Source: Gp13-AA77 sp035946575 (GTDB lineage: Bacteria > Acidobacteriota > Terriglobia > UBA7540). Taken from it: a stretch of 64,000 bases of DNA. Under the pieces are notes generated by a model. The model worked only from the letters and a program-made list of their open reading frames with translations. It was not told where the DNA came from and made no database searches. How positions within the stretch are numbered: the stretch's first letter is position 1; every line of letters starts with the position of its first letter. The position numbers were made by a program, and so were the translations under genes. Positions 54,379-63,328 of the stretch are shown piece after piece. The stretch lies in assembly GCA_035946575.1 (NCBI GenBank), contig DASYZG010000104.1, positions 1-64,000 on the forward strand. Reading direction: 5' to 3'.

Positions 54379-55758
54379 CTACACCAGCAACTCCTGGATG
54401 GGATCAAATCCGTGATCCACCAGCCGCACCACACGTCCTTGCGGCGTCTTCAATTCCGTTTCGATCGGAATACCGAGACATTTGTAGACGGTGGCCGCCA
54501 CGTGCGCCGGCATCACCGGACGGTCTTTGGGCGCGGCGCCGATATTGTCGGACGCGCCCACTACCTGCCCGCCCTTGATGCCTCCGCCCGCCAGCACCAC
54601 CGTCCAGCACTGCGGCCAGTGATCGCGTCCGCCGGCGGGATTGATGCGCGGCGTGCGCCCAAACTCGCCGGTGGCGAGCACCAGGGTGTTTCCGAGCAAC
54701 CCCTGGTTGCTCAAATCTTCGAGCAGCGAGCTGTAAGCGTTGTCGAACATTGGGCCGACGAGATCACGGTAGCAACTGATAGGGCTGAAGGGCGCCGAGC
54801 CGTGGATGTCCCAGGTAATGTCGTTGAACACCGTCTCGAACATGTTGACGGTCACAAAGCGCACGCCGCGCTCGACCAGCCGCCGGGCGAGCAGGCACCC
54901 TTGTCCGAAGCGATTCATGCCATACCGCTTGCGCATGTCTTCGGACTCCTGGGTCAGCTCGAATGCCTCGCGCGCCTTGGCGGAGGTCATCAGCGTATAC
55001 GCCTGGTCGAAGGTCGAGTCCATGAGCTTGGCGTCCTGGTTCGAGTCTTCGAAATAGCTGACGGATTTGTCGATCTCCGCGCGCCAGCTTCGCCGCCGAT
55101 CCACGCGCACCGCGGCGATGTAATCGGGGGGCAGCATGTCAGGCACTTTGAAATTGGCATCGGCGGGATCGGCGTTGAGGACGAAAGGATCGTAGGCCTT
55201 GCCGAGAAAGCCGGCGGTGTCGCCGTGCGGCAGGTTGCCGCCGAGCTGGCCGATCATGTAGGGGATCAGGACGTTGGGCGGCATGTCGCCGCGCGGCCCC
55301 TTCTCGAAGCGCAGCACCGATCCGTAATTCGGCGATTCGAGCCCGCCCTGGAACAGTCGGCCGGTCTGCATCATCTGGCAGCCCGTGTCGTGCACGGCGG
55401 CCGCGGTGTGATAGCAGGACCTGAGCAGCGCAAACTTGTCCGCGTGCTTGGCCATGCGCGGGAAGATTTCAGAAATTTCGACGCCGCTGACATTCGTCTT
55501 GATCGGCTTGTAAGGACCGCGGATCGACGCCGGGGCGTCCGGCTTCATATCCCAGGTGTCAAGCTGGCTGGGTCCGCCGACCAGCATCAGCTGGATGCAG
55601 TTCACGTCCTTCGAAGGATCGACCGCACCCGTAGCTTTGAGCGCGAAGAATTCGGGGAGCGTCAGGCCCAGGAATCCCAGGGCTCCGGCGTGAAGGAAGT
55701 CGCGGCGGGTGACGCCGTCGCAGAATTCCACTTTCTTATCGGCATCCAGGCGGAACAT
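54379..55758 (-). CDS. DUF1501 Tat-exported protein
   Basis: A 459-aa protein. The N-terminus has a twin-arginine signal TRRDFLHAGALGFLGLTLPEFFAL (about residues 17-40). Family motifs: IQLMLVGGPSQLDTWDMKPDAP, LLRSCYHTAAAVHDTGCQMMQTGR, VLATGEFGRTPRINPAGGRDHWP and a C-terminal VYKCLGIP segment. DUF1501 proteins have an alkaline-phosphatase/sulfatase-like fold and their role is unknown. GAGGGATCTT supports the ATG. It is adjacent to the small secreted protein and part of the set with DUF1549/DUF1553. Confidence 0.92.
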   Translation of the reverse strand: MFRLDADKKVEFCDGVTRRDFLHAGALGFLGLTLPEFFALKATGAVDPSKDVNCIQLMLVGGPSQLDTWDMKPDAPASIRGPYKPIKTNVSGVEISEIFPRMAKHADKFALLRSCYHTAAAVHDTGCQMMQTGRLFQGGLESPNYGSVLRFEKGPRGDMPPNVLIPYMIGQLGGNLPHGDTAGFLGKAYDPFVLNADPADANFKVPDMLPPDYIAAVRVDRRRSWRAEIDKSVSYFEDSNQDAKLMDSTFDQAYTLMTSAKAREAFELTQESEDMRKRYGMNRFGQGCLLARRLVERGVRFVTVNMFETVFNDITWDIHGSAPFSPISCYRDLVGPMFDNAYSSLLEDLSNQGLLGNTLVLATGEFGRTPRINPAGGRDHWPQCWTVVLAGGGIKGGQVVGASDNIGAAPKDRPVMPAHVAATVYKCLGIPIETELKTPQGRVVRLVDHGFDPIQELLV

Positions 55759-55864
55759 AAGATCCCTCTGCCATGCGAGTGGCGAGACCGCCAGTAGCGG
55801 CTGTACACCTCCTAGAAAGGACTTGCTACTTGCCCCTCGCCACTTGCCGCTTCTCGATATCTCC

Positions 55865-56920
55865 TTAAACCCGCCGAAGCTTCGTCACCCGTCCTTCTTC
55901 GATCCACTCCACCACATACATGTCCCCACGCTTGTCCCAGCAGGCGGCGTGGGGGGAGATGAACTTGCCAGGCACCCAGGTGGTATCCGGGAGATTCGGC
56001 CAGCCCTTGACGTTCCAGACGTCTGGGTTGTCGCCGAGCTGCGCGACGGCCTTGTTATAGCGATTGTAGATCGTAACCACGCCGTGCAGGTCGGGGATCA
56101 GCAGATCGCCGTTCGCGGCCTGATCGAAATGGCAGGGCGCGCGCATAGCGTCGGTAAAAAACGCGATGTGCTTGCCGTCGAGCGTGAACGTCTGCAGGCG
56201 CGCGTTCGACCGGTCCGCGATCACCACGATGGGCTCCGAGCCGCGCGTATCGATCCAGATGCCGTGCGGACAATCGAGCTTGCCGGCATCGCTACCCTTG
56301 CCGCCCCACGTCCGGATGCGCTCGCGCTTGGGATTGTACTGATGCACGTAGCTCAACCCATAGCCATCAGCCACATAGATGTCACCGTTGGGCGCGACGA
56401 CTGTATTGGTCGGCTTGAATTCGGCTTCTTCCTTGTAGACGCCGGAATCCTCGGGCCAGTTGATGGTCCAGATCGCCTCGCCGTCGAGCGTGGTCTTCAC
56501 CACGATGTGTCGCTCGTAGTCGGAGAGGTAAAGGTACTCCGTACCCTCTTCTCTGCGAAGCAGGCAGCCGTGCGCGCCCTTCTGGAACTCCGGCCCCCAG
56601 GACTTCACGTACCTGCCCTTGTGATCGAAGATGATCACCGAATCCTTGCTCTGGTTGTGGACGATCACGCGGTTGTGCTGATCGATTTGCACGCCGTGGG
56701 TGTAGCCGTACTTGACGCCGTTCGGAAGCTGGCCCCATCCCGGAACGAGTTCGTAGGTATGCGCGCCCGAGCCCAGTACCACGCGGCTACCCGATTTGTT
56801 CGATTTGCCGAGCAGGATGCCCGGCGCCAGAGTGGCGCCCACCGCGCCGGCCGCGCCAGCGCCGGCACGCTCGAGGAATCGCCTCCGCGAGACGTTGATT
56901 CCTTCGGATGATTTCTTCAT
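55865..56920 (-). CDS. Tat-exported NHL-repeat beta-propeller
   Basis: A 351-aa protein with a clear twin-arginine signal (VSRRRFLERAGAGAAGAVGATLAPG, residues 10-35). The mature protein has NHL-like repeats (GYTHGVQIDQHNRVIVHNQS, PTNTVVAPNGDIYVADGYG, CPHGIWIDTRG) forming a six-bladed propeller. Related to secreted peptidyl-glycine-lyase-type propellers but no catalytic assignment is possible. GGAGG upstream supports the ATG. It is the most upstream gene of the same-strand exported set and may start the transcription unit. Confidence 0.85.
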   Translation of the reverse strand: MKKSSEGINVSRRRFLERAGAGAAGAVGATLAPGILLGKSNKSGSRVVLGSGAHTYELVPGWGQLPNGVKYGYTHGVQIDQHNRVIVHNQSKDSVIIFDHKGRYVKSWGPEFQKGAHGCLLRREEGTEYLYLSDYERHIVVKTTLDGEAIWTINWPEDSGVYKEEAEFKPTNTVVAPNGDIYVADGYGLSYVHQYNPKRERIRTWGGKGSDAGKLDCPHGIWIDTRGSEPIVVIADRSNARLQTFTLDGKHIAFFTDAMRAPCHFDQAANGDLLIPDLHGVVTIYNRYNKAVAQLGDNPDVWNVKGWPNLPDTTWVPGKFISPHAACWDKRGDMYVVEWIEEGRVTKLRRV

Positions 56921-57087
56921 GCCCTTCGCCTCCCCCGCCGATCGTCAGCGCTGCGCCAGAATGTTACGAGTTTAACTCCATAATCAACGCGCCGCCAGCA
57001 TAACGTTTGAAGGTTTGTACCCGGCTCGGGCAAGTCGCGACTCCGGCACCTGCGTCCCGGGTTGGCTGTGCCGCCGGTTCCGAATCT

Positions 57088-57741
57088 TCACGGGAGTACC
57101 GGGATTCCGAGCCTTGCGAGATCAACCCTCAGCTGCTCGACGGATTGAAAGCGCAGGCCCGCAAGTCCCAGCACCCGCGCCGCGGCGACGTTCGCCTCGC
57201 GATCGTCGATGAACAGCGCTTCGGAGGGCTGAAGCTTGAGGCAATCGAGGCAGCGTTCATAGATCGCCGGGTCAGGTTTAATGAGGTGAAGTTCCGAGGA
57301 GAGGATCGGGCAATCGACGCGCCGCAGCCAGGCGAAGTTGCGCCGCACATGCGCCGCCATGTCACGATGCATGTTGGAGAGGACAGCGGTTTTGAATCCG
57401 GAGTCGCGAAGCCGGTCGAGCCAGCCGACCATGTCGGGATCCATTTGGCTCCACATCTCCACATCCCAATGGCGCAGTCTGCTGACGAGTTCCGTGTCCG
57501 GCTTGTTTCCGTCTGCCGCCACTCTGGACCAATAATCCACGGGGCTGAGCAGACCCTGGTCGTAGGGCAAGCGCTCCTCGCTGTACCGGGCGACGAATCT
57601 CGCGTGGGCGAGGCCCAGGGCGTCAGCCATTCGCGCCAGGCTCTCGGGCGTGGGCTTGTGGCACAGGACCTCGCCAAAGTCCAGCAACACGCCGCGAATT
57701 GCGCCGGCCTCGCCGTTCAGCGCAACCGTCAGATCGTCCAT
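57088..57741 (-). CDS. HAD-superfamily hydrolase
   Basis: A 217-aa cytoplasmic hydrolase. Motif I reads LLDFGEVL: nucleophile D21 is present but the second Asp is Gly, the DxG variant seen in YihX-like phosphatases and epoxide-hydrolase N-domains. Motif II is VLSNMH, motif III K in IKPDPAIYE and motif IV FIDDREANV. The cap region is helical (about 30-90). Substrate unknown; sugar phosphates are common. The ATG at 57741 has GGAG eight bases upstream and is preferred over the longer open frame. It stands alone between the NHL gene and the broken HPP fragment. Confidence 0.85.
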   Translation of the reverse strand: MDDLTVALNGEAGAIRGVLLDFGEVLCHKPTPESLARMADALGLAHARFVARYSEERLPYDQGLLSPVDYWSRVAADGNKPDTELVSRLRHWDVEMWSQMDPDMVGWLDRLRDSGFKTAVLSNMHRDMAAHVRRNFAWLRRVDCPILSSELHLIKPDPAIYERCLDCLKLQPSEALFIDDREANVAAARVLGLAGLRFQSVEQLRVDLARLGIPVLP

Positions 57742-58017
57742 CGGTATTCTCCCCAAGAAATGATTTTGCAGAGGCGCACGGCCCCGCGTCCACAGAATTT
57801 CTGTTGTGAGCCGCTCCAGCCACCCGCGTGAGCGCGAATCGTGTCCCCGGGGCATCCAGGGAAGCGCGGCTTTACCGTCTCTGCAAGCCGCGTTGAGGAC
57901 CCTGCCGGAACTCGGCATGAGCTCGGATTCGGGAAGGCGGCCGCGGAAGGCCACGTGAAGAGACCGAGAACGCGGCAAAAACTCTACCTTCACGAACCCG
58001 TTGCGGCCCGCAGCCTG

Positions 58018-58228
58018 ATGGCACGCGCTTCTCTGGCGGGGCTCCTGAAGAGTTTTCCTGAGCGCGTGGTCTGGGCGGCGTTCGTGTTCGTGACGGCTGT
58101 GATTTCGATGTTGATCCTGGTGAGCGTCGCGCGGCTCACGCGGACTCCGTTTGTATTTCCATCGGTCGGTCCGACCGCCATCCTATTCTTTTTTCACCCG
58201 ATGTCGCCCAACGGCTCGCCCCGCCACG
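58018..58228 (+). pseudogene. Truncated HPP-family membrane protein
   Basis: About 70 codons read ...AAFVFVTAVISMLILVSVARLTRTPFVFPSVGPTAILFFFHPMSPNGSPRHV, the N-terminal transmembrane part of the HPP family (PSVGPTAILFF, then PRNV-like). It then stops abruptly at a junction with an FtsX-like permease fragment. The usual second half of HPP (several more helices and a cytoplasmic domain) is missing, so this is a truncated relic. Confidence 0.65.
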
Positions 58229-58229
58229 T

Positions 58230-58555
58230 CTCTACGGCGTGATGGCCTACGCGGTAGCGCAGCGGACGAGCGAGATCGGAATCCGGATGGCGTTGGGGGC
58301 GAGTCGGCTGGATGTGCACGGGATGGTGCTACGCGGTGCCCTGGTGCAGACAGGCGCGGGGCTGCTGATCGGGATTCCGGCAGCGCTGGTGGCCGGGCGC
58401 TTGATGGAGTCGCAGCTTTACGGCGTGGCGGCGTACAACCCGATGGTGACCGGAGTGACGACGGCAGTGCTGGGTGCGGTGGCGCTGCCCGCGGCAGCGC
58501 TACCGGCCGGCGGGCCGCGGGCGTGGAGCCCATGGAAGCCCTGCGTGCGGAGTGA
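58230..58555 (+). pseudogene. C-terminal fragment of FtsX-like ABC permease, frameshifted
   Basis: Starts mid-protein with LYGVMAYAVAQRTSEIGIRMALGASRLDVHGMVLRGALVQTGAGLLIGIP, the last transmembrane region of MacB/ADOP-type permeases (SEIGIRMALGA signature). Near 58507 one C appears to be missing (GGCC for an expected GGCCC); restoring it gives the normal ending RRAAGVEPMEALRAE before TGA at 58553-58555. The N-terminal 90 percent of the gene is absent. The join to the HPP fragment suggests a deletion or recombination. Confidence 0.75.
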
Positions 58556-58687
58556 AAGGGGAACAGCAAAGGGTCGCGCGGGGGCCACGTCGTGTTCGCA
58601 CCAGGCTTGCCCAACACAGGACCAGGTTGTGGTTCACCACCGCGTTGTGGACTCCATCCGTGCCCGCGAGCGCGATCGAAATGCGAC
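58556..58687. other. Spacer between FtsX relic and YifB
   Basis: A small hairpin GTGGT-TC-ACCAC lies near 58629-58640. Nothing else is seen. Confidence 0.35.
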
Positions 58688-60220
58688 CTATGCCCAATAA
58701 TTGCGGTCGAGCGACCGATACTGGATGGCTTCGGAAATGTGTGCGTGGCCGATCGATTCCGCACCTTCGAGGTCGGCGATGGTTCGCGCCACCTTGAGAA
58801 TGCGATCATGGGCGCGCGCGGAGAGGCCGAGCCGGTTGACGGCGTTCTCGAGCAGGCGCTCGCAGTCGGCCGTCAGATCGCAATACTTGCGGACCTGGCG
58901 CGTGCTCATCTGCGCGTTGGCGTGGATTTTCTCGCCCTGATACCGCGCGGCCTGGCGCTCGCGCGCCGCCACCACGCGCTTGCGGACCGCGTCGGACGTG
59001 TCGCCGCCGTCGGCTTCGCGCAATTCACGGTACTTCACCGCCGGCATGTCGATGTGAATGTCGATGCGGTCGAGCAGCGGTCCGGAAATCTTGGATACGT
59101 AGCGCTGGATCAGCGGCGGCGTGCAGGTGCACTCGCGCGATGGATCGTTGAAGAATCCGCAGGGACACGGATTCATGGCGGCGGCGAGCATGAATCGGGC
59201 GGGGAAGGTGAGCGACATGGCAGCGCGCGCGATGGTCACGTGGCCATCTTCGAGAGGCTGCCGGAGCACTTCGAGGACGTGACGCTCGAACTCCGGCAGT
59301 TCGTCGAGAAACAGCACGCCATGATGCGCCAGGCTGACTTCGCCGGGACGCGGCACGGCGCCGCCGCCGATCAGTCCGGCGTCCGAGATGGTGTGGTGCG
59401 GCGAGCGGAACGGGCGCTCCGAAACCAATCCCACACCGGCCTCGAGGACGCCGGCCACGCTATGGACCTTGGTGGTCTCGAGGGCCTCGATGAAATTCAG
59501 CGGCGGCAGGATGGTGGGAATGCGCTTGGCGAGCATGGTCTTGCCCGCGCCCGGCGGCCCGATCATCAGGATGTTGTGCCCACCCGCGGCCGCGACTTCG
59601 ATGGCACGCTTGGCGTGCATCTGGCCTTTCACGTCGCGGAAGTCCACGCCGTACTGGTTCACGTGCGCCAGCAGGTCCGACCGGCTCACGCGGGTGGGCG
59701 CGAATTCACGCGTGGAGTTGATCAGGTCGAGCACTTCGGGCAGCGACTTCAAGCCGAAGACGTCCACGCCCTCGACCACCGCCGCCTCGCGGGCGTTCTC
59801 CGCCGGCACGATCAGCTTCGGGATCTTCTTGAGGCGCGACATTGAGGCGATCGAGAGCGCACCCTTGATCGGGCGCAAGCCGCCGTCGAGCGACAATTCG
59901 CCGAGGAAGAGCGACCCCTGCAGATCGTCCTTCATCAGCACGCCGGTCGTGCCCAGAATGCCGAGCGCGATGGCGAGGTCGAATCCGGAGCCTTCCTTCT
60001 TCACGTCCGCGGGCGCCAGATTCACGGTGACGTTCTGAAAGGGGAACTCGAGGCCGCAGTTCTTGATGGCGGACTTGATGCGCTCGCGGCTCTCGCGCAC
60101 GGCGGCATCGGGCAGGCCCACGGTGGTGAAGTTGGGCATGCCCGCGGAGACGTCCACCTCAACCTCCACGGGGTAGGCGTCAATGCCAAAAACTGCGGCA
60201 CTGAAGGTTTTGTAAAGCAT
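58688..60220 (-). CDS. YifB/ComM-family AAA+ protein
   Basis: A 510-aa Mg-chelatase-like ATPase: an N-terminal ribosomal-S5-like domain (MLYKTFSAAVFGIDAYPVEVEVDVSAGMPNFTTVGLPDAAVRESRERIKSAI), the AAA+ core with Walker A GPPGAGKTML, and C-terminal Mg-chelatase-like segment with CPCGFFNDPSRECTC, a zinc-binding cysteine cluster. ComM-type helicases promote branch migration during natural transformation. The start at 60220 is chosen for the family's usual opening; an in-frame start nine codons earlier falls in repeat-like DNA. The gene is complete. Confidence 0.92.
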   Translation of the reverse strand: MLYKTFSAAVFGIDAYPVEVEVDVSAGMPNFTTVGLPDAAVRESRERIKSAIKNCGLEFPFQNVTVNLAPADVKKEGSGFDLAIALGILGTTGVLMKDDLQGSLFLGELSLDGGLRPIKGALSIASMSRLKKIPKLIVPAENAREAAVVEGVDVFGLKSLPEVLDLINSTREFAPTRVSRSDLLAHVNQYGVDFRDVKGQMHAKRAIEVAAAGGHNILMIGPPGAGKTMLAKRIPTILPPLNFIEALETTKVHSVAGVLEAGVGLVSERPFRSPHHTISDAGLIGGGAVPRPGEVSLAHHGVLFLDELPEFERHVLEVLRQPLEDGHVTIARAAMSLTFPARFMLAAAMNPCPCGFFNDPSRECTCTPPLIQRYVSKISGPLLDRIDIHIDMPAVKYRELREADGGDTSDAVRKRVVAARERQAARYQGEKIHANAQMSTRQVRKYCDLTADCERLLENAVNRLGLSARAHDRILKVARTIADLEGAESIGHAHISEAIQYRSLDRNYWA

Positions 60221-60535
60221 ACAAAGTCGCCTGTTTTTTGGCTCCACGGCGGCGCGTCGGCGGAAATTCGCGCTACAGGGCTAGAGTTAGCGCCGAACCC
60301 GGCCTTTTCAGCTTTTGGTGGCTTCGCGCGTTTAGCGCTCTACTCATTCTAAAGGCCTTAGAAAGCACTGGCTTGGCTTTGGTGGGTTCGCTTCCCGCCG
60401 TTAATTTTCTTAAGTCGCTGGTGCCGTGTGGCTTATGGGTTCGCTCCCCTTCGATTTTGAAGAGTTCCTGCTTTTTGCGCCTCCTCTAATCCGTCTCGAG
60501 AGCCCGGAGAACCCAGCCCGGCGTGGCTGTGGGAC
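60221..60535. other. Spacer with GGCTTTGGTGGGTTCGC-type words
   Basis: GC-rich words such as TTTTGGTGGCTTCGCGCG and TTGGTGGGTTCGCTTCCC recur; they resemble the inverse of the AACGAAGC words at 22978-23324. No gene is recognised. Confidence 0.45.
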
Positions 60536-61558
60536 CTAATTCCCATTCACCCTCCCCGCGATTTCAAGGACCTCAGGATGGACCTGCCTCGAAAAGGAAT
60601 CGTGCAGGTAGACACGAAAGAACTTGCCCGCCACTTCCAGGTTGGTGACCCAGGAGGCTACCCTGAGGGAAGTCATGTCCTTCCTGGTCAGTTCCAGCTC
60701 TCCGTACCAGGTCTGATTCGGGAGCAGGCGATCGACCAGATCGTCAAATGCCGGCTCGGCCGGACTCGCCGAAACCAGGGCGCTCACGTCCTTGCCGTAT
60801 AACTCGCCAGGTTCGTAGCCGAGAGTCGCGTCCTGGGCGCTGTTGGAGTACAGGACGGTTCCGCCGCCGGTGGTAAGACAAACGCCAATCGGGAGTTCCT
60901 GAAGGACCTTGGTGTGGACTCGCCGTTCGATGCCCTTCCACACGCGCGTCCTTTCGTCGTGGAACAGCAGGACGGCGGCGACAGCGACCAACCACACGGT
61001 GAGGAATCCGCCGTAGAGAACCGCGGCATTCGCCCAGCGTACGCTCTGGGAGGCGCCGCCCGCCTGTTGCTGATACTGATCCTGACGGGCGGTTCGCAGC
61101 TGCCCGATGATCTCCGCGATCCCATTGCGCAGCTCCGTGTCCCGCGCCTCCGCAGCGGCCAGTTTGGCGGCCGGCGCGCGCGTGCCGGCGAGAGTTCGGA
61201 GGGATTGCCTCAGGGCTGTGCGTTCGGCAGTCAACCGGTCGAGAGCCTGGAACCGGGCCTGAGCCGCCGCGTCGCCGCGCGTCAGCTGGCGAATCCGCTG
61301 AATGACGGACGCGAGCTCAGAATCGACCGCCTGATTCGACTCCCCGGCGGCCTTCCCGACTCGAGTTCCGGGACGGAGCTCCGATTCCTTGAGCAACGCA
61401 ATGGCCCGGTCGCAGTTACGCAGTACGTCAGCAGCCCGCAGCATGTTCCCCTCGACACCCTCGATTCTCACCAGAGTGACGCGTTGAAAGAGCACCACGG
61501 CCAGCACCGCTGGCACAGCAAAGACATAAGCAATCGCAATTTTTCTGCCCTGGGTCAT
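60536..61558 (-). CDS. CHASE3-PAS sensor protein without output domain
   Basis: A 340-aa membrane protein: an N-terminal membrane helix (about 8-24), an extracytoplasmic CHASE3-like four-helix region (about 30-175: NMLRAADVLRNCDRAIALLKESE), a second membrane helix (about 190-210), then a PAS domain (about 225-330: VLQELPIGVCLTTGGGTVLYSNSAQDATLGYEPGELYGKDVSALV). It ends right after PAS; no kinase, cyclase or GGDEF domain is present. GGAGG ten bases upstream supports the ATG 61558. It may signal through a partner protein, or be truncated. The next gene downstream is YifB, unrelated. Confidence 0.78.
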   Translation of the reverse strand: MTQGRKIAIAYVFAVPAVLAVVLFQRVTLVRIEGVEGNMLRAADVLRNCDRAIALLKESELRPGTRVGKAAGESNQAVDSELASVIQRIRQLTRGDAAAQARFQALDRLTAERTALRQSLRTLAGTRAPAAKLAAAEARDTELRNGIAEIIGQLRTARQDQYQQQAGGASQSVRWANAAVLYGGFLTVWLVAVAAVLLFHDERTRVWKGIERRVHTKVLQELPIGVCLTTGGGTVLYSNSAQDATLGYEPGELYGKDVSALVSASPAEPAFDDLVDRLLPNQTWYGELELTRKDMTSLRVASWVTNLEVAGKFFRVYLHDSFSRQVHPEVLEIAGRVNGN

Positions 61559-61684
61559 TGTGATAGCGCCTCCACGCGTCGCCGTCTCTGGCCGTCTTCC
61601 CACAACGCGCGGGTGCAGTTTTCCGGCCGGGACGCGGATTGCTCCGTTTCGAGAAATAGCGGGACCAGGAGTGAACAGCTCCCT

Positions 61685-61812
61685 GAGGTACAGGGCACAC
61701 TCTTCCCGTGTGTTTTACGCAGAATCAGGCTATCGCTTGAGTAAACAGGGATCAGTGATGGTGATCACTGAGCGAGGTGAGCCCGTCCGGAGCCGGTTTG
61801 TGCCTTGTGCGT
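61685..61812 (+). pseudogene. Decayed Phd/YefM-type antitoxin relic
   Basis: Reads AHSSRVFYAESGYRLSKQGSVMVITERGEPVRSRFVP in one frame: the GSVMVITERGEPV stretch is typical of the second half of Phd/YefM antitoxins (VVITERGKPVARLVP), while the first half has lost its family pattern. No start codon or toxin gene is nearby. A TCAGTGAT-N4-ATCACTGA inverted repeat lies inside it at 61755-61774. Confidence 0.4.
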
Positions 61813-61857
61813 ACGAGAGGACCGGCGCTTCGCGCCGGCAAAAAGCACCGGGCGCCC

Positions 61858-61877
61858 TCGCTCCGCTCGGAATAACG
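61858..61877. repeat. TCGCTCCGCTCGGAATAAC word
   Basis: A single copy of the word also found as part of the 18781-18846 inverted repeat. Here it follows the relic antitoxin with no visible hairpin partner. Confidence 0.4.
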
Positions 61878-61900
61878 GTTACTGCGGGCGGACCGCGGTC

Positions 61901-63328
61901 CTACTCGGGCAGGCCGCCGGAACCCACCTGGACGCGCACGGAGATATCCCCGACACTCTGGTTTCCGGATCCAGCTTTGAAACTGACTTGCTTCCAGCCC
62001 GAAGCCATCCCCGGCGGCACTTCGACGCCGGTTTCAACCGGGTAAACGTCGTGTGCGCGCACCGGGTAGCGCGCGGAGCCAAACCCCTCCTTGAGCGGCG
62101 ACGACGCCGTGATGGTCAGCGTGACGTCGGCGTCCTCGGCCGTGTCGTTGTGGATCACGAGCGGGATGTAAAGGGTGTTGCCGGCGCCGACGCTGACCTC
62201 GGGCTGAGAAAGCAGTTTGGCAATCTGTTCGATGCCTTGGGCTTTCCAGAATTCATGATAGAAGGCCCACGACCCGCCGAGTTCGATCCAGACACCGCGG
62301 TGCGATTCCGGCTGGTAGCCCGGCACCCGTGCGAACGGAATCGGACCCGGCTTGATGCCCTCGAAGATGTCGCCGGTGACCGATCCCCCGACCAGCGACT
62401 TGCCGAGGACCAGCAGCTCCGGCTGCTTGAAATAATCCATATCGCCGGATTCGAGCGCCTTGCTGGCCATCATGCCGGTGTCATCCTGGGTGAGGTGGAA
62501 CTTCATTTCCTCGGCCTTGAGGCGGTAATAAGGCTCGTGGCGGGACGGCGAGATGCCGGTGGTGGCGTAGGAAGGACCCCGGTTCTCGAGAAACCGGGTG
62601 TGCGAGGCGTCGGAGAAGTAGTAGAGCTTCTTCGGCTGCCACGGCCTCAGGCCCTCGGTAAGATTGGCGATTCCGGTGCGATTGCGCGGCGCGGCGAGCT
62701 GCTCGGGAAACTTGGTGGGATCGCCCGCCATATCGAAAGCCTCGGTGGCGATCACGCCCGCCGCCTGATGATCGCCGTGATTCTCGCCGGCCACGTAGTC
62801 GGGAAGCCAGGTCAGGATCACCTCGGGTCGCGTCAGGCGCACCAGGCGGACCGCTTCATCAAGCGCCTGGCCGTGATTCCAAGTCTCGAGCGACCAGAGC
62901 ACGTTCTGGCTGGGCGTGTCCGGACCGTTGAGGAACCAGACGTTCATGACGCCGAAGTATTCCAGCGCCTTGCGCGCTTCGATTTTCCGGATCTCTCCGA
63001 GCGACTCGGACTGCTCCCATCCCACGGCGTTGCCGCCGCCGTTGCCCCGGGTACCGAAGATCACGGCCACGCGCTTGTGCTCGTCGTAGATCGCCCGCGC
63101 GAGGTACCCCGTGACCATCGTCTCGTCGTCGGGATGGGCGACGATAACCAGAATGTCGGTCTTGAAGCGATCGTCGGGCTTCGGGCTCGGCGAAGCCTGC
63201 GGAATCTGCGCGCGGAGCTGCATCACGCGCGTTATTCCCGGCGAAAGCCAGATGAAAGTCGCTGCCACGGCGCATGCAACCCACGGCAGCCGAAACCTGA
63301 TTTTAGTTTCTGAGCTCATTTCACCCAT
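61901..63328 (-). CDS. Exported PIG-L family deacetylase
   Basis: A 475-aa exported hydrolase. A signal-anchor (about residues 10-30) precedes the PIG-L domain: VAHPDDETMVTGYLARAIYDE (zinc ligands H and DD) and NHGDHQAAG (third ligand), with IFGTRGNGGGNAVGW between. A long C-terminal region (about 260-475) of beta strands ends the protein; it probably binds substrate or a surface polymer. PIG-L enzymes de-N-acetylate GlcNAc-containing compounds. Start choice between 63328 and 63319 (adjacent ATGs) is uncertain; the ribosome site is poor. Preceded by a promoterless GC-rich spacer. Confidence 0.85.
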   Translation of the reverse strand: MGEMSSETKIRFRLPWVACAVAATFIWLSPGITRVMQLRAQIPQASPSPKPDDRFKTDILVIVAHPDDETMVTGYLARAIYDEHKRVAVIFGTRGNGGGNAVGWEQSESLGEIRKIEARKALEYFGVMNVWFLNGPDTPSQNVLWSLETWNHGQALDEAVRLVRLTRPEVILTWLPDYVAGENHGDHQAAGVIATEAFDMAGDPTKFPEQLAAPRNRTGIANLTEGLRPWQPKKLYYFSDASHTRFLENRGPSYATTGISPSRHEPYYRLKAEEMKFHLTQDDTGMMASKALESGDMDYFKQPELLVLGKSLVGGSVTGDIFEGIKPGPIPFARVPGYQPESHRGVWIELGGSWAFYHEFWKAQGIEQIAKLLSQPEVSVGAGNTLYIPLVIHNDTAEDADVTLTITASSPLKEGFGSARYPVRAHDVYPVETGVEVPPGMASGWKQVSFKAGSGNQSVGDISVRVQVGSGGLPE

